DNA from: Pomphorhynchus laevis
Lineage: Eukaryota > Acanthocephala > Palaeacanthocephala > Echinorhynchida > Pomphorhynchidae
Length of the DNA: 64,000 nt
Assembly (NCBI GenBank): GCA_012934845.2
Contig: WNNJ02003619.1
Location: forward strand, 62,001 to 126,000
Direction: 5' to 3'
Positions 34,240 to 46,075 of the stretch are shown here, piece by piece. Position 1 is the first letter of the stretch. Each line of letters opens with the position of its first letter. Below the pieces are notes generated by a model that saw nothing but the letters and a program-made list of their open reading frames with translations, was not told the DNA's origin and did no database searches. Position numbers and translations under genes: made by a program.

Positions 34240-34640
34240 CCGCATTAATAAATAAAGGTTTTCTTAAAAATTATAACATAAGTGAAGTTCAGAAACAAAA
34301 CACAAAAACAGTCAGGCAAGATCTATAATCATCATACGTATCGTTAATTGTCTTCAACTTATCTTACGGCCTCAGGTCCAATGGTTCTGAGCCCCACAGC
34401 CAATCCAACACACCGCTCTTCGACTGAACCACCGGTGGTCTTTCACCCCCGAAGAGTCCAATCGAGGCGGACTATGCTGGGTAATCGAGAGACGAGGAGC
34501 TTGAGAAACCTTATTTTTTGCTCTGGGGGACGTCCTCTAGAGAAGAAGACTAATCCCGAGATAGCCCAAGTGCCCCAGAGGCATATCTGAGTTAATACCG
34601 CATTGATGCGACGGTTGCGATTGTGAATGCAACACAATGT
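34240..34640 (-). mobile_element. LINE-A 3' end fragment
   Basis: Short, strongly 5'-truncated LINE-A copy: tail ttaataaataaag near 34243, the conserved 3' untranslated block with ggcctcaggtccaatggttctgag (about 34368) and gcggactatgctgggtaa (about 34465), and the last codons of ORF2 (the caagtgcccc block near 34567). Breaks off near 34600-34640. Confidence 0.75.
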
Positions 34641-34949
34641 ATAAAATACGTTTTGAACAGGAAATCATTTGCTAGCAAGTTAACGGAGCGTTACAAATAT
34701 TCAAAAAACGATTTTTCCTGACAATAAAGCAAAGGAAGTAAGTAAAGATTTAAGTGTTCGTGGAAATATTCTGAAGGAGGAACTTCCCCCAGTGTCAAAG
34801 CCTTTCAATCTAGTAATTATAAAGCTTCTAGTTCCCATGTAAAAGAATAACCTGTTTAATATCTTCTTGATAGAATTTGCAAACCGACACAAAAAAAAGA
34901 ATATTATTTAATAAAATATGACGAGGCGGAAATCAAAATTTCCTTCACG

Positions 34950-35900
34950 ACTCCTGATTTGACTAACTCATATATAGAATATTTTAAGGTAAACACCTGA
35001 ATTTAGCTTCAATCTCATCTAGACATATTATCGCATCATTGAAACTTAATAACATAACGGCCTATATTTCGGATGAAGATATAGCCAATCAAGAAAATGA
35101 ATACAAAATATCAAACTTACGCTTTAGTAAAAGTAATAAAGGTTTCGTCATAACGGTGTCTTTTGCAAAGCCTCGGTAGATGTAGATCATAGTCTAACAA
35201 TTTCACCATGTAACACCTTTATAGGGTACAACCTCAAATTCTCTATTATGAAGACTGACGCATTTACGTACCCCAGTACCCCGGTAGATGTAGTTCATAG
35301 TTTAACGATTTCACCATGTAACACCTTTATAGGGTACAACCTCAAATTCTCTATTATGAATACTGACGCATTTACGTACCCCACTGCACCAGTGGAGTCA
35401 TTGGTCCGGGGATGCCCCTTACCTCATAAATGCGGGGTATGCGGCTCATCTACTACCCATCCGAATAAATGTGAGAGTAAACCTTGATGCTCTAACTGTG
35501 GGGGTTAGCACACCGCATGGTCGAAGAAATGACCATTTTTCAAGAACTACAAAAAGCGTTACAGATACGCAAAGCAAAAACCTGATAGTTTTGCGGCAGC
35601 TGTATCAACTGTTAAAAAAGAAGACAGAATATCTGATTTTGAAATACTAAAGTTCTTAGAATAGAAATATCAAGAATCTACGGTTCGCTTGGAGAAACTG
35701 GTTAAGAATCTAGTCGATCCGTGTAAAAGGAGGCGCATCGTGTATAACTCTCGTTGGATATTCTTTATAAGTTGGAATATAGGAAACGTTAAAAATCTAA
35801 CACAATATTCCAATTTTGATCATGGAGATGTCCTCTTTCTCTAGGAGGCGATTTCTCCACATGTTTTGAACCTTTTAGCAGACAACTCGAATATTATACA
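34950..35900 (+). mobile_element. LINE ORF1 end and endonuclease start, relative of LINE-A
   Basis: The + strand codes for an ORF1 with zinc knuckles (CGVCGSSTTHPNKC near 35436 and CSNCGG near 35490) like the LINE-A ORF1 at 48.4-49.0 kb, followed by a region matching an endonuclease start (FISWNIGNVKNLTQYSNFDH near 35770). It is clearly a different subfamily from LINE-A. A 108-base segment is duplicated in tandem (first unit from 35174, second from 35282), which keeps the frame. Several stops interrupt it. Confidence 0.65.
35174..35392 (+). repeat. 108-base in-frame tandem duplication in a LINE ORF1
   Basis: Two consecutive units, each starting cggtagatgtag and ending in the tttacgtacccca region, with about five differences by eye. 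The period of 108 is a multiple of three. Confidence 0.85.
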
Positions 35901-38860
35901 ATTTTCATATATAAAGTAAAAGGTAGGTTAGAGCTCAGGCTAGTCTCAATGATTAGTAAGCGTCTTTATTCTTGCTTAATTTTAGAATGATCCAGAGAGG
36001 TAGGATTAACTTCTGAAATTTTTCGTTTCTCATGGTTCGGTTTATTTAGCAAACTGATGATTTGTTAACCTGATGACTGGCGAACGAAGGACAGTAGGAA
36101 GGCCGTCAAGAAGTTTCTGCTTAGAGTGCTTAATGCCGGTACACACTACATTATTGGAGACTTGCATGATTCTGGAGGAGATCGAGTAGGATTCTTGATT
36201 GACCAAATGTGGAAGGCTATATCCCTTTAGAGGGATACTTTCTACGGCGTCATGCTGATTACCAATCAATTTTAGATATAACAATTCAATTAAAACATGT
36301 CAAATTTTAAATAAAATGGTTAAAAAATATTAAATGGGACGGGTTTAATGACGGACATAAGCTTGTGTACTAAGTTTCGAAGGAATAAATGGTCGCAAGG
36401 GAGATTTTAACCGGTTAGTTTGCAAGCTTGCAACAAAGAAATCCATGTTTTACCAATTATAATGATAATAATATTAATGACATTTTAAATTATATAATTC
36501 ATGATTTTTAGAAAGTATGTGAGGATATAAAATTTTAAATGAATTGAGTGTAAATGATAAAATAAATAATTTTTATGATTTTAGTTTAAATTTTATAGAT
36601 AATCAATCGTGTTTTGAAAGAAATGATATTTTTTATGCAATTTTAATATTGAATTGTGTTACTCAGTAAATAATCACCTGCTGACAAACTGACCGCTATT
36701 GCCAAAATACAATTTAAGATCTTGCACATGAAAAAACTGCTCTGGGGATTAAAAGCTTATACTAATCTGTCTACTCAGAGAAGTTTTCTTATGTGCAACT
36801 CTAAGATCAAATCGATGATGAGCCGTTGAAACGTGATACAAGGAAACTCCAGTCCCACAATACCTTCTCAGAGAATGATTGTCACCCATAAGGAAGACCA
36901 CATTCGGGTCTTGGAGAGGAGCAGTTTCCAAGTAGATTGCTTCAAAGAACTTTGGGATTATAATCAAAGAAATAAAAAAGCATCTACCAAATGCAATGAT
37001 ATGCTCAGAGAGCATGTTGTACCTTCAAACTAGAATGAAGCTTACTTTGAATCATATTAACCCATTAAAAGAAAATATCGCTCTGAAAGATATCTTGGAT
37101 GCATGGCCGATCACGCCCAAAATGTCATCGAATGATACCAGCGTGCGCGGGTGCAACAAAATTGATCGAGGAGGTACTGCAGAACAAATCGCCGGTAAAA
37201 AGCTTGCTTCACCGCTAACATCATGATAGCAGATATTACAATTGGAAAGGTTATATTAAAAGGATTTTAGAATTATGCTAAAATCGTTTATACTGATAGG
37301 TAAAATATGCTTCCCATAATTGATGGGCAAGCATTGGACGTGAAGATTGGATATTAGTTACATCTGAAATTTACTGCTTCTTTACTTTAATGAATTCTTA
37401 AGTATTGATTTTTGTTTTAGTAGTAACAATAAGGAAACGATTTAGAAATTGCTTTTGTTGTTTAACCAGCTAATCAATATAACCAATAAAAGATTAATAA
37501 AATCAAATTTGTTGTTCTACCGTACGATCGAAATAAAAATTGAATAACTTTAGTTCAGAGAGTTTAAAGTTTTTGTATATTTTATATAAAGATCTCAGAT
37601 TTAGTTTTGTCGAAACTATAGCGAACGTCTTACAATATTTTAGCATGCGACTGCTGCCGCCTTCAAGTAAATGAACTTTTTATTATATGTCGACTTCCAA
37701 GGGAGCTGAAACTCGTAAGAAAGCATCACATCGAATAAAAAAAACAAAAAAAAACGTAAAAAACATCAAGAGTTCACGAGGTCAAGCTTTAGGCGTTCTT
37801 TGAATTGCACAGCAGAAGAGCTGTTGATTACACCAGATGATAATCCTGGCGTAAAAAACTTCTGAAAAACTTAGATTTCTTTGTTTTACATTGATTCCTT
37901 ATTAATATAATATTAATAAGGAAATAATATTAATATAACATTAATAATAATTCCTTATTAATATACTATTACTCGCTATGGTATTCCGAGTAAAATTCAA
38001 AATTTATGACTGTATGTTACGGAAGAAATGTTCAAAATTTAATTATTTCCAATTTGGCAAATAATAATATCGAATTTAACCACAATGAATAAAATAGTCA
38101 TTTCAATTATCGTTTTTCTAACTCAAATAAAAATATCCATTAACATATTTTAATTAAATTTAAAAATACCGAGTGCTTTATTATCAAATGCCAATCACCT
38201 GAAATATCAGCTTTAATACCATAAAATACGGCACTAATAATATAGGATGAAGTTAATTAAGTTATGGACATATAGTACTGAATGATAAACTGATTTGTTA
38301 GAAAATAGCTTTTTAATGTACATAATTTTCTACAAACACTCCATATCATCGTTTGAGACATATTATCAATAAAGTATTCAGCAGTAGGATCAATAAAGTA
38401 TTCAGCAGTAGGTATAAGTAGGATTAAGGAATCCTACTTATAAGTACACTTCAAAAAAGTACACATTTAGAGAAGTATGCGGGTTGAAGAGATATTGTTA
38501 AAAATGACGAGAAAATAATAATGCGATAGTTTGCCAATTATACTTTTGCTTTGTCGATACAAATAAAACGCACAGGATGTAAGAAATATGCTTCAAGAAT
38601 TGGGAATGATCGTTTATAAACGTATGAATGGGATTGTAGTGTGAGCCTATGATAAGACTTTCATAGTGTTTACACATTGATCCGTGTTGTTAAAATACGA
38701 GCTAGAAAAGCAAGTCTACCCAGCAAGCGAAGTATCTTTCATCATTTCTTCCAAGTCAACTACTAAAAATAAAATGATTTTTAAAACAGAAATTATATGG
38801 AGAATAAACTTGTAAAGTATGTGAAATAGCTAATCCCTTTATTTTAGTGTACTATGTGCT
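35901..38860. other. Unassigned AT-rich stretch
   Basis: No confident gene. Small frames at 36042-36284 (-) and 36749-37015 (-) contain no motif I can name. A short + strand sequence at 37690-37790 codes for a lysine-rich peptide (KGAETRKKASHRIKKTKK) that could be the start of a retroelement protein, but nothing follows it. 37900-38000 is low-complexity (ttattaatat). Confidence 0.4.
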
Positions 38861-38864
38861 TTTC

Positions 38865-41430
38865 TTGCAAGGGCGCAAATATCCGTAGCTTGCGAGGGAA
38901 CAGCAAATAGCCTCGTTCTCTAACTACAATCCGCTTAACAAACTATATAACTATATTTCCCATATTATTATTATTATTATTATCAAGTTCAGACTTAGCC
39001 ATAAGGCTTTAAGCCGATCACACAATACAGAAAAAAGATCAACCAAATGGGTAGGTTAGAAAAGGTGACAAATCAGCCTGGACGTATATCCAACGTCGAA
39101 CCCTGTTTTTGAAAGCGAGGAAATTGGTGTATTTTGTTCAGAATCAATATGAAAGCGAGGAAATATGATGTATTTTGTTCAGAATCAAAGCGAATATCAG
39201 AAGCTGGACAGTATTATAGACAAGAGATTCTCAGATGATACAACGTATACAAAAGATGTATTTTTACGTAGCGAATACGTGCCGGGGCACGCTTACATGA
39301 CCACCACAACAAAAAAAATCTAAATCATGTGTCGAGGAGGTAGGTACGGAGGCGGCATTTGAATGTAAAAAAGGAGGGAGCGCGGCGGACGTCGAGTGGG
39401 AGCTGATTCCAAGCGAGTTAGGCAGCAACGAGCAAAGATCGGAGACCGTAGTTGTTAGAGTAATTGGGAACGTAGAGTAAGATGGAATAACGGGAATGCA
39501 GTGATAGATAAGTAACACAAGTGTCGTCTAAGAAAGGGATGTTGATGAACGATGGGGAGCCAACAGCGATAAGACGAAAAGTTACGAGAAGAAGACGAAG
39601 TTGTATGCGGATGTGGATGGTAAGCCAAGAGAGTTGGGACAGATATGTGGATGTGTGGTCAAAGCGACGGAGGCGTAGGAGCACTCTAACGGCGGAATTG
39701 TTGATGCGTATTAGGGGTAGGATGATGGATTTTGGAGAATTAGCGAAAAGGCTGATGCGGTAATCGATTTTAGGAAAAATAAGCGATGAAAAAAGAGACA
39801 TCCATGAACGGAAGTCGATAAGGGGACGGATGTTGCGGATGTCATGGAGAATTAAGTTATACGAGCGATCCTTGTCGCAGACGAAGGGTTTAAGATAAAG
39901 GTGATAATAGAAATGGGACCTCAAGAAAGTGAGATTGTTGACTATGGGGCTGATTGATGAGGCAAAAAATACAGGGTGGGAGATATGTTAGATTGACGGG
40001 GAGGATCCACATTATTTTAGACTTGTCTATATTTAGAACGATACAAAGGTGGGATAGACGTTTGTAGATAGAAGAAAGACAGTTGGATGCAAAAATAACG
40101 GTATCGTGTATGCGATGGGCGGGTGCATGAGCATTAATGAGGATGTCATCTGCGTATTGTATGACTTTAAAGGAGTAAGGTTTGATAAACGGAGTGGAAT
40201 TTTGTGAAACGAAAAAGACGTTTTTAATGCTTAAATGCACCTAATTGTAAAAAATATTCAATATGTGTTGAACCTTACTCATCTTATACAGCAATTGGAG
40301 GGACTTTATTACAGGCCGTGAAGACAAACGCTTTTTTATCAAGAACATTGAATGTACATGGAAAACGTTATTAAATAACCGAAAAGAGGCTTACTCTACC
40401 TTTGAGACATTATGCTTCTGGAATACTTTTCTAATATCACGAAGTACCATTTAATTACTGAAAGAAATTGTGTACTTTATGTTCTGCCAACAACAGCACT
40501 ATAAAATCAAGTATGATAAATAATATAGATAGAGGATGGAATTATCTAATTTCTATTAGAAATAATATAATCGAGCTACTCGTGAAAATTTATATGAGTT
40601 ACGCGAATGTGGGATTTTATAAAAAAATCAAAATTCACAAAAGATTCAATCAATCACGTCGTCGTGTGATAGTTGTTGTCGGATGAAACCGCTATTCTAT
40701 AAGACATCGTTATAGTTTCATTTAGCTAAGTCGGCAACACCAATATAACATTATTTGTTGATTTTAAGAGAGTAATGCCTAGATTATTCTTAAAATGCAC
40801 GTACATATTCACAACTATTGACATGCATAGTAGATATTTCTTCACACTTCCTGTCCTTGATATATGCACTCAACAGCCATTATATGCCTAGATATAGTAT
40901 GGCCTTATGTCAATGTTCACTTTGTTTCAATCCGATCAAGGATCAGCATTTCAATCAATGGAATTTAAAGAATTGGTACAAAATTATCGAATCATAGCAA
41001 GCCAGACCCTTGCGAAGGATCTACCAGGTAACATTGCATTGCAGATATAGTGTTGATCTTATTTCACGTGATGGTATCTGTTCTCATGTCTTTTCATAAA
41101 GACAAAAGTTGACTGTTGCTTCAACAATCGTCATTCTTTATCCTCGTTGATTGTGGGTCGTCCATTTGCCGCATCGAATTTTCCTCTTTCGCTTTCGTCG
41201 ATCGGGTCGTTGTAATCAATAACTGTCTGTGACGCGATGTTTTCTTCTCGTGTCTTTGGCATGTAATTACTCTTGTTGATTAATGATGCGATAAATTCAA
41301 CGTCATGTACTACAAGTTATGTTCTTGATTTTGCATGCTTTGTCGAAAAAGTTCAGAACCTGAGGTTTGTTCAATATTTGTGGATATGGCGCTAGATAGT
41401 TTGTAGATATATATGTTTCGCGACCATTGA
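38865..41430. repeat. Duplicated block, copy 1
   Basis: This block (a unique left part ggcgcaaatat...ctcg, a LINE-B copy, Ty3/gypsy sequence and a right part ending near 41430 with atatggcgctagatagtttg) recurs at 60420-63715 in the same orientation and order. Shared junctions between the parts show it was duplicated as a unit. Copy 1 has an (att)n microsatellite at 38962-38982. Positions 39110-39190 hold a small tandem duplication of a gaaagcgaggaaat...gtattttgttcagaatca unit. Confidence 0.75.
39240..40240 (-). mobile_element. LINE-B (CR1/L2-like) reverse transcriptase, copy 2
   Basis: The - strand encodes the catalytic box region (FKVIQYADDILINAHAP, about 40170-40120), then LNIDKSKIMWILP, then in another frame KPFVCDKDRSYNLILHDIR (about 39890) to LDYRISLF-type, RLRRFDHTSTYLSQLSWL and NYGLRSLLVAA (about 39430), and finally a short C-terminal stretch to 39264. 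It lacks everything upstream of the palm. The 3' untranslated region contains gtgccggggcacgcttacatg. At least two frameshifts. Confidence 0.75.
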
Positions 41431-43000
41431 AAAGGCGTACTCGAGCATAGTTAGGGTTTACATGGGTAAGTTTGCCTGATTCAACAAGGCACTTCGAATT
41501 TACTTGAGCAATTTTGGCATTAAGCTAGAATGCGCCCAGGTTGAAACTTCCATTTTGGTAGCTGAATTTTGCTTTGAGATCGCTGATTAAAAGTGAACAA
41601 CTTTTCGTGAGTTGTTGCCTTTGTAGCAGCGTTTAAATGCTGCTTTAATTTATTATAACATTGCTTATTACGAAAAGATAAGCTGCTGAAACCTTTTATT
41701 TTCAATTCGTTGCTAAGCAAATCGAATTCCGAAAAGATCTGGCTTCACTTGTATCAACGTTTTATGACGTTTGTATCGGCAATCAAGTCTGTAACTAATG
41801 TAACCAAGCTCAAATTACGTATCGTCATACGTCTTTTACCTTTCCAGAGACTTAATCAATTACAAATCTGTAATCGACACTCCCAAACACTCATTTATTG
41901 TATCTAAATGTGATGTCTTCACGCGGTACAAGCTACGAACATACCAGCAACAGCTGGCGAGTGGATCGATCAGTACGTCGTGAAAACTAGAGTCAATATC
42001 AAATGAATCTAAGTTTACAGCAGTCACTGCAAAGAAGCATCAAAATATGTTCCTGCTCGATATATTTGTTGCTGGTATCCATTTACCGGACATAGACAGC
42101 AATGCAGTAAATTTCTTCGTTGTCTTAATTGTTCAAATTTCGATGACAAATGTCTCATCTACATCCATAAACACAAAATTACACCAACAGTGGTACTCGT
42201 TAATCGCTCATATTTATGCACGCATTTTTTCTTCCATCACTTTGATGTGATACAACTGTATTCAAGCCTTACAATTCAGTTCCAAAATAAATTGCCATCC
42301 TTTTTCTGTAGAATGTGCTACATCATAAAAGTTGAGCCACCAACGATAATTAACTACTTGTCCAAAGACATTCGGCTAATCGCACCAAAATCACGACGTA
42401 GAAATTCACAAGAAAACAATTTTATTGAAACTGAAATAAACAAGCTACTTCAAGAGGATATTATTGAACCAGCCAAATCTGTATGTTGTGTCCAAGTAGC
42501 CGTCGTAAATAATCAGTCTAAAAATAAATGAATGGTGATCGACTACTCTTCTACGATTAATCGATTTACCTTTCTGAATGTGTTCCATTTGCATCGGATT
42601 GACGATTTGATTCATCAATTTTCAACGTATCGGGTATTCAGTTGATTCTACTCAAAAAGTGCGTATAATCGAATACCGCTTCGGCCTGTAAAACGCCATT
42701 ATACAGGTTTTGAAGCGAATGGACAATAATTCCAATTTAAACCACTTCTCTTCGGCATCACGATCTCCGAAGTCCAAGTCACTCCAACGATGTCTTAGTT
42801 TCTTCGCTTACTATGAGCGTTGGATCCCATCGTACTCAAAACGTACAAATCCATTGCGAAACATTATGAAGTTTCCCCTAGACACTAATGCAGTGAATGT
42901 CTTCGAATAAATCATATCGAATATTGGTTTGCAAATCATATCGGATACTGGCTAGCCTAGACAGCATAAGCTATAGTCTCTACGTTTACTCTATATATCA
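40241..43000 (+). mobile_element. Ty3/gypsy fossil pieces
   Basis: Two sets of gypsy sequence lie here. 40241-41020 has the end of an RNase H region and an integrase core segment (TIDMHSRYFFTLPVLDI near 40817). 41950-42905 has reverse transcriptase blocks (ETEINKLLQEDIIEPAKS near 42428, VIDYSSTINRFT near 42536 and FFAYYERWIPSYSKRTNPL near 42800). The order suggests two different copies or a rearranged one. No LTRs recognised. It is broken, with well over ten breaks in total, and looks old. The first set is part of the block duplicated at 61.5-62.4 kb. Confidence 0.7.
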
Positions 43001-43061
43001 CAATAGAGACTACGTCGCTTTTGCCAACGGTGTGGCCTACAAAATTGGCCTACAAAATTGG

Positions 43062-43099
43062 AGTATTTATTCCGAAAATACATTTTCGGAATAAATACT
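43062..43099. repeat. Perfect 18-bp hairpin
   Basis: Arm agtatttattccgaaaat (43062-43079), loop ac, and the exact reverse complement (43082-43099). Just before it, tggcctacaaaat is repeated twice in tandem. Confidence 0.9.
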
Positions 43100-43204
43100 T
43101 TAAATCGAAAATACAATAAATCAAATAAAATCCGATAAATAATAAATAATATAATTACTAAAATAATATACTTTTTATTTTATTATAATTATACTATTGT
43201 ATTA

Positions 43205-43440
43205 CATATTTTGTATACGCTAAATAATATAATTTGTATTAGAATAAGATACTTGGTAATGTAATTTCATCAGATATACGTCATTAGCGAGCATTTGACC
43301 TCGCTACTATTTTGCGTCGAGGAATAAGGGGTCGAAACATGACAGCATATCAGTTCCTCCTGATCACCTCTGTATTCTTATACATCGTATTTTATTATCA
43401 TCATTTTTTATTTAAACTTGATATAAATATAAATTGTATA
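43205..43440 (+). mobile_element. Penelope-like element 3' end
   Basis: The module begins with the coding-end relic (taatttgtattagaataagatact), then tttgcgtcgaggaataaggggtcgaaacatgacagcat and cctgatcacctctgtattcttatacatcgta, and fades near 43440. Confidence 0.7.
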
Positions 43441-44989
43441 AAATCTTATATAATTATTTAATATTTGTATTTATGTTTGAGTTAAATATAGTATAAAATA
43501 CTTAGACTCGATTATCTCATATGATTTGTCGAACGAGAGCCATTCTTTATCTAACATAATGCAAATATAATATTTGCATAAGAATCAGACTAACATATTG
43601 TCTAAAATTAATCGTACTATAATTTAATTGAATTATAATATATTTCATCTTTAGAATTTTAAAATTTTTGCTTCACTGTTGAACGCTAATCAACTGAAAC
43701 GCTAATCACCATTTGCACGGTTTTTACGAAAGTCGGTTACACAGTTGATTAGAGTCGTAGGAAAGTATTTTCTAACTATTCAGATTCAAATATTACAATC
43801 TAATTTACTAGAATAATTTGTAACTAAGAAGTAGAGTAGATTGACGGATATTTTCATCCAAATTTATCATGAATTCGTTGTGTATATTCATTATTAAAAG
43901 AAGACCTTATTCCGCAGCTCAAAACACTCAATTCCGCTTCGTTTATTTGGATGAAAATAAATGTTAAAACACAATGTATTAAACGTTCCGTACTGTATAA
44001 ATTTTTATTTATTAAAATTGAACATTTTTATAGCACAATAAGATCGTTCATAGCCAACACTATTTACTAAGATTATAAATATATTGTACGGTAAGCTAAA
44101 AATATAAAATTTAAAATTTTAATAGTGAATGTAAAGAAAATATATGTTTTAGAGTACTAATTCAATATTAAATTATATTATTCCAAATAGGAAATGCTAA
44201 ACGTCATTTTTAAACTTACTGTATATAATATATTTCTAAATACAAATCAAATCCGCTTACTGAGTCTCCGTCTTTAATATAATTATAAAATAAACAAAAC
44301 ATAATAATGCTAAATTAAAATTTAATAATTGAATAATAAAATAAATAATTGTTATAAGAATTTTTATAATTCAAATCAAGTTAAAATAAAAAACTGAAAT
44401 TTAAAATAAAAGTCATTTTTATTAATTGACTAATAAATTACAGACCTTGTATCAGAATAAGGATTAGATGTCATCTAATTACATCACTGCAAAATCACAT
44501 CAATTTACAATTTTTTATAAAATGTATATTTTAAATATTGAATAAAGTGTATTTTTAATTTTTCCATTTATATCTGACTTATTAAATTAGAAATTATGTC
44601 GAAGACAGTAAATTCCATATTACATTACGTCATGTTTATTTACTAACATGATCATAATTGTAGAACAACTCATTTTTAAGTTATTTTTTTGTAAATCTAT
44701 ATATAAAAGCACTCTATTCGCCGGTAGTCACAACATTTGATTTAGACACTTCACAAATAGAGTATGTGAAATTTAAAATAGCCTATACAGCATTTCATCA
44801 TTTGTTTCATTTTAGCACACATATCGTTATGCAGACAAATGTACATGTTTATTAGCAAAAACGTGTATAGTGAGAGAATGATTCACACAAATTTAATTTT
44901 TACATATAAACGTAAAAAGATCTAAAGCATTTGAATTTTTTGTACAACTTAACAACTGCATAATGATAGCGATTTGTAAGTAACGTTTG
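43441..44989. other. AT-rich stretch without a gene
   Basis: No coding motif. A partial - strand copy of the Penelope 3' module lies at about 44385-44480 (agtcatttttattaattgact, then agaataaggattagatgtcatc). The rest is unassigned AT-rich sequence. Confidence 0.5.
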
Positions 44990-46075
44990 TTCTTATTTTA
45001 AAAGATGTATGTTTAAAGCTAGCAAGTAATTTTCATCCATTCTTTCTGGATGCATTAAATTTATAAATTAAATAAGTGTCCTGCTAATGTTTTACGTTGT
45101 GAAAGATATCTTAGAAATCTGATCTATCAATGCGTAAATAGCTTATTTAAAAACTATCTGAATTCTATACGATTTATATACATCCAACAAAAGCATGTAT
45201 TAATGCGTTGTGTTGGGCTGTTCCATGTATATCTATATCAATATATATACATATGGATTTATACAATTGAAGGAGGGACGATCATCATTATTAAATTGCA
45301 ATTTTCATCAGCAGTGGTTGGCGTTATGTCATAGAAAACAATTAAACACATTAAACAAACTGTTAAGTTAGTTTGGTGAATTTCAGTTATTTTGAATCAA
45401 AATATTAATTTAATAACGTTGATTACTTATGTTTCAATTATTTCATTATTCAAACGAATAATGAAAAGGTGCTACGCAAAGCAACGCATTTGGTTCCCTT
45501 GATAAGAGGCTTAGCATTTGAAAGTAGAATTCACTTGCTAGGCGTTACATCAATAGAAAAGTCTATTAATATCAGACTTGATGATGACATGGGAAGCCGT
45601 AAACCGTCGTGATCATCCTTTGACAGATATCTTCCCTATCCGCAAGGAATCAACACTCAGAGGTCACGGCCTTCACATCATAGAGAAACGGCACATCAGA
45701 GATGTATGCAGAGGTTTACCAGATAGGGTTCGCACTGTATGGAACAATCTACCTGCTCACATAGTAACATGTACATCAAAAACTGCATTCAAACGACAAT
45801 TGAAGAACTTTGTGACTACAATTACATGACATTTTTTCATTTTTTTCATTTTTTTATTTTATCTTTGTGACTATTGTGACTTACCTTGTAACGAGCTTTT
45901 GCTCACTCTGGTGTTAATTAATAATAAGTATATATTAACATATATAAGTTATATAACATATATAACTTATATAAGTTATAAGTAATTCTGAAGTACATAT
46001 AAGACACCCTTAAATGCTCAAGTGAAAACATTGAATGCAAAATTAACGGTTTAGTTCATAAGTGATGCGGTATTA
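44990..46075 (-). repeat. Repeat R, copy 2, left part
   Basis: 45040-45310 is the reverse complement of 22500-22760 (for example acatccaacaaaagcatgtattaatgcgttgtgttgggctg against its complement at 22580-22620). 45985-46075 is the reverse complement of 21893-21960 (taagacaccc...aacggtttagttcataagtgatgcgg). Between them lies a LINE fragment not found in copy 1. The match stops exactly where the 3' tail of a LINE-A begins. Confidence 0.7.
45470..45960 (+). mobile_element. LINE reverse transcriptase C-terminus and 3' end
   Basis: The + strand codes for KVLRKATHLVPLIRGLAFES (about 45466) and, after a frameshift near 45580, for the frame 45578-45829: AVNRRDHPLTDIFPIRK, then GLPDRVRTVWNNLPAHIVTC and TAFKRQLKNFV. 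These are classic C-terminal blocks of CR1/RTE-type LINE reverse transcriptases. The 3' untranslated region has a cgagcttttgctcactctgg hairpin region and a ttaattaataataag tail. It belongs to neither LINE-A nor LINE-B. Confidence 0.75.

Noticed and set aside
36749-37015. 88-residue minus frame, considered as a DNA transposase piece (MGDNHSLRRY)
   Set aside because: The resemblance to a transposase D-N-x-x-x-H block is limited to a few residues, and no flanking motifs or inverted repeats were found.
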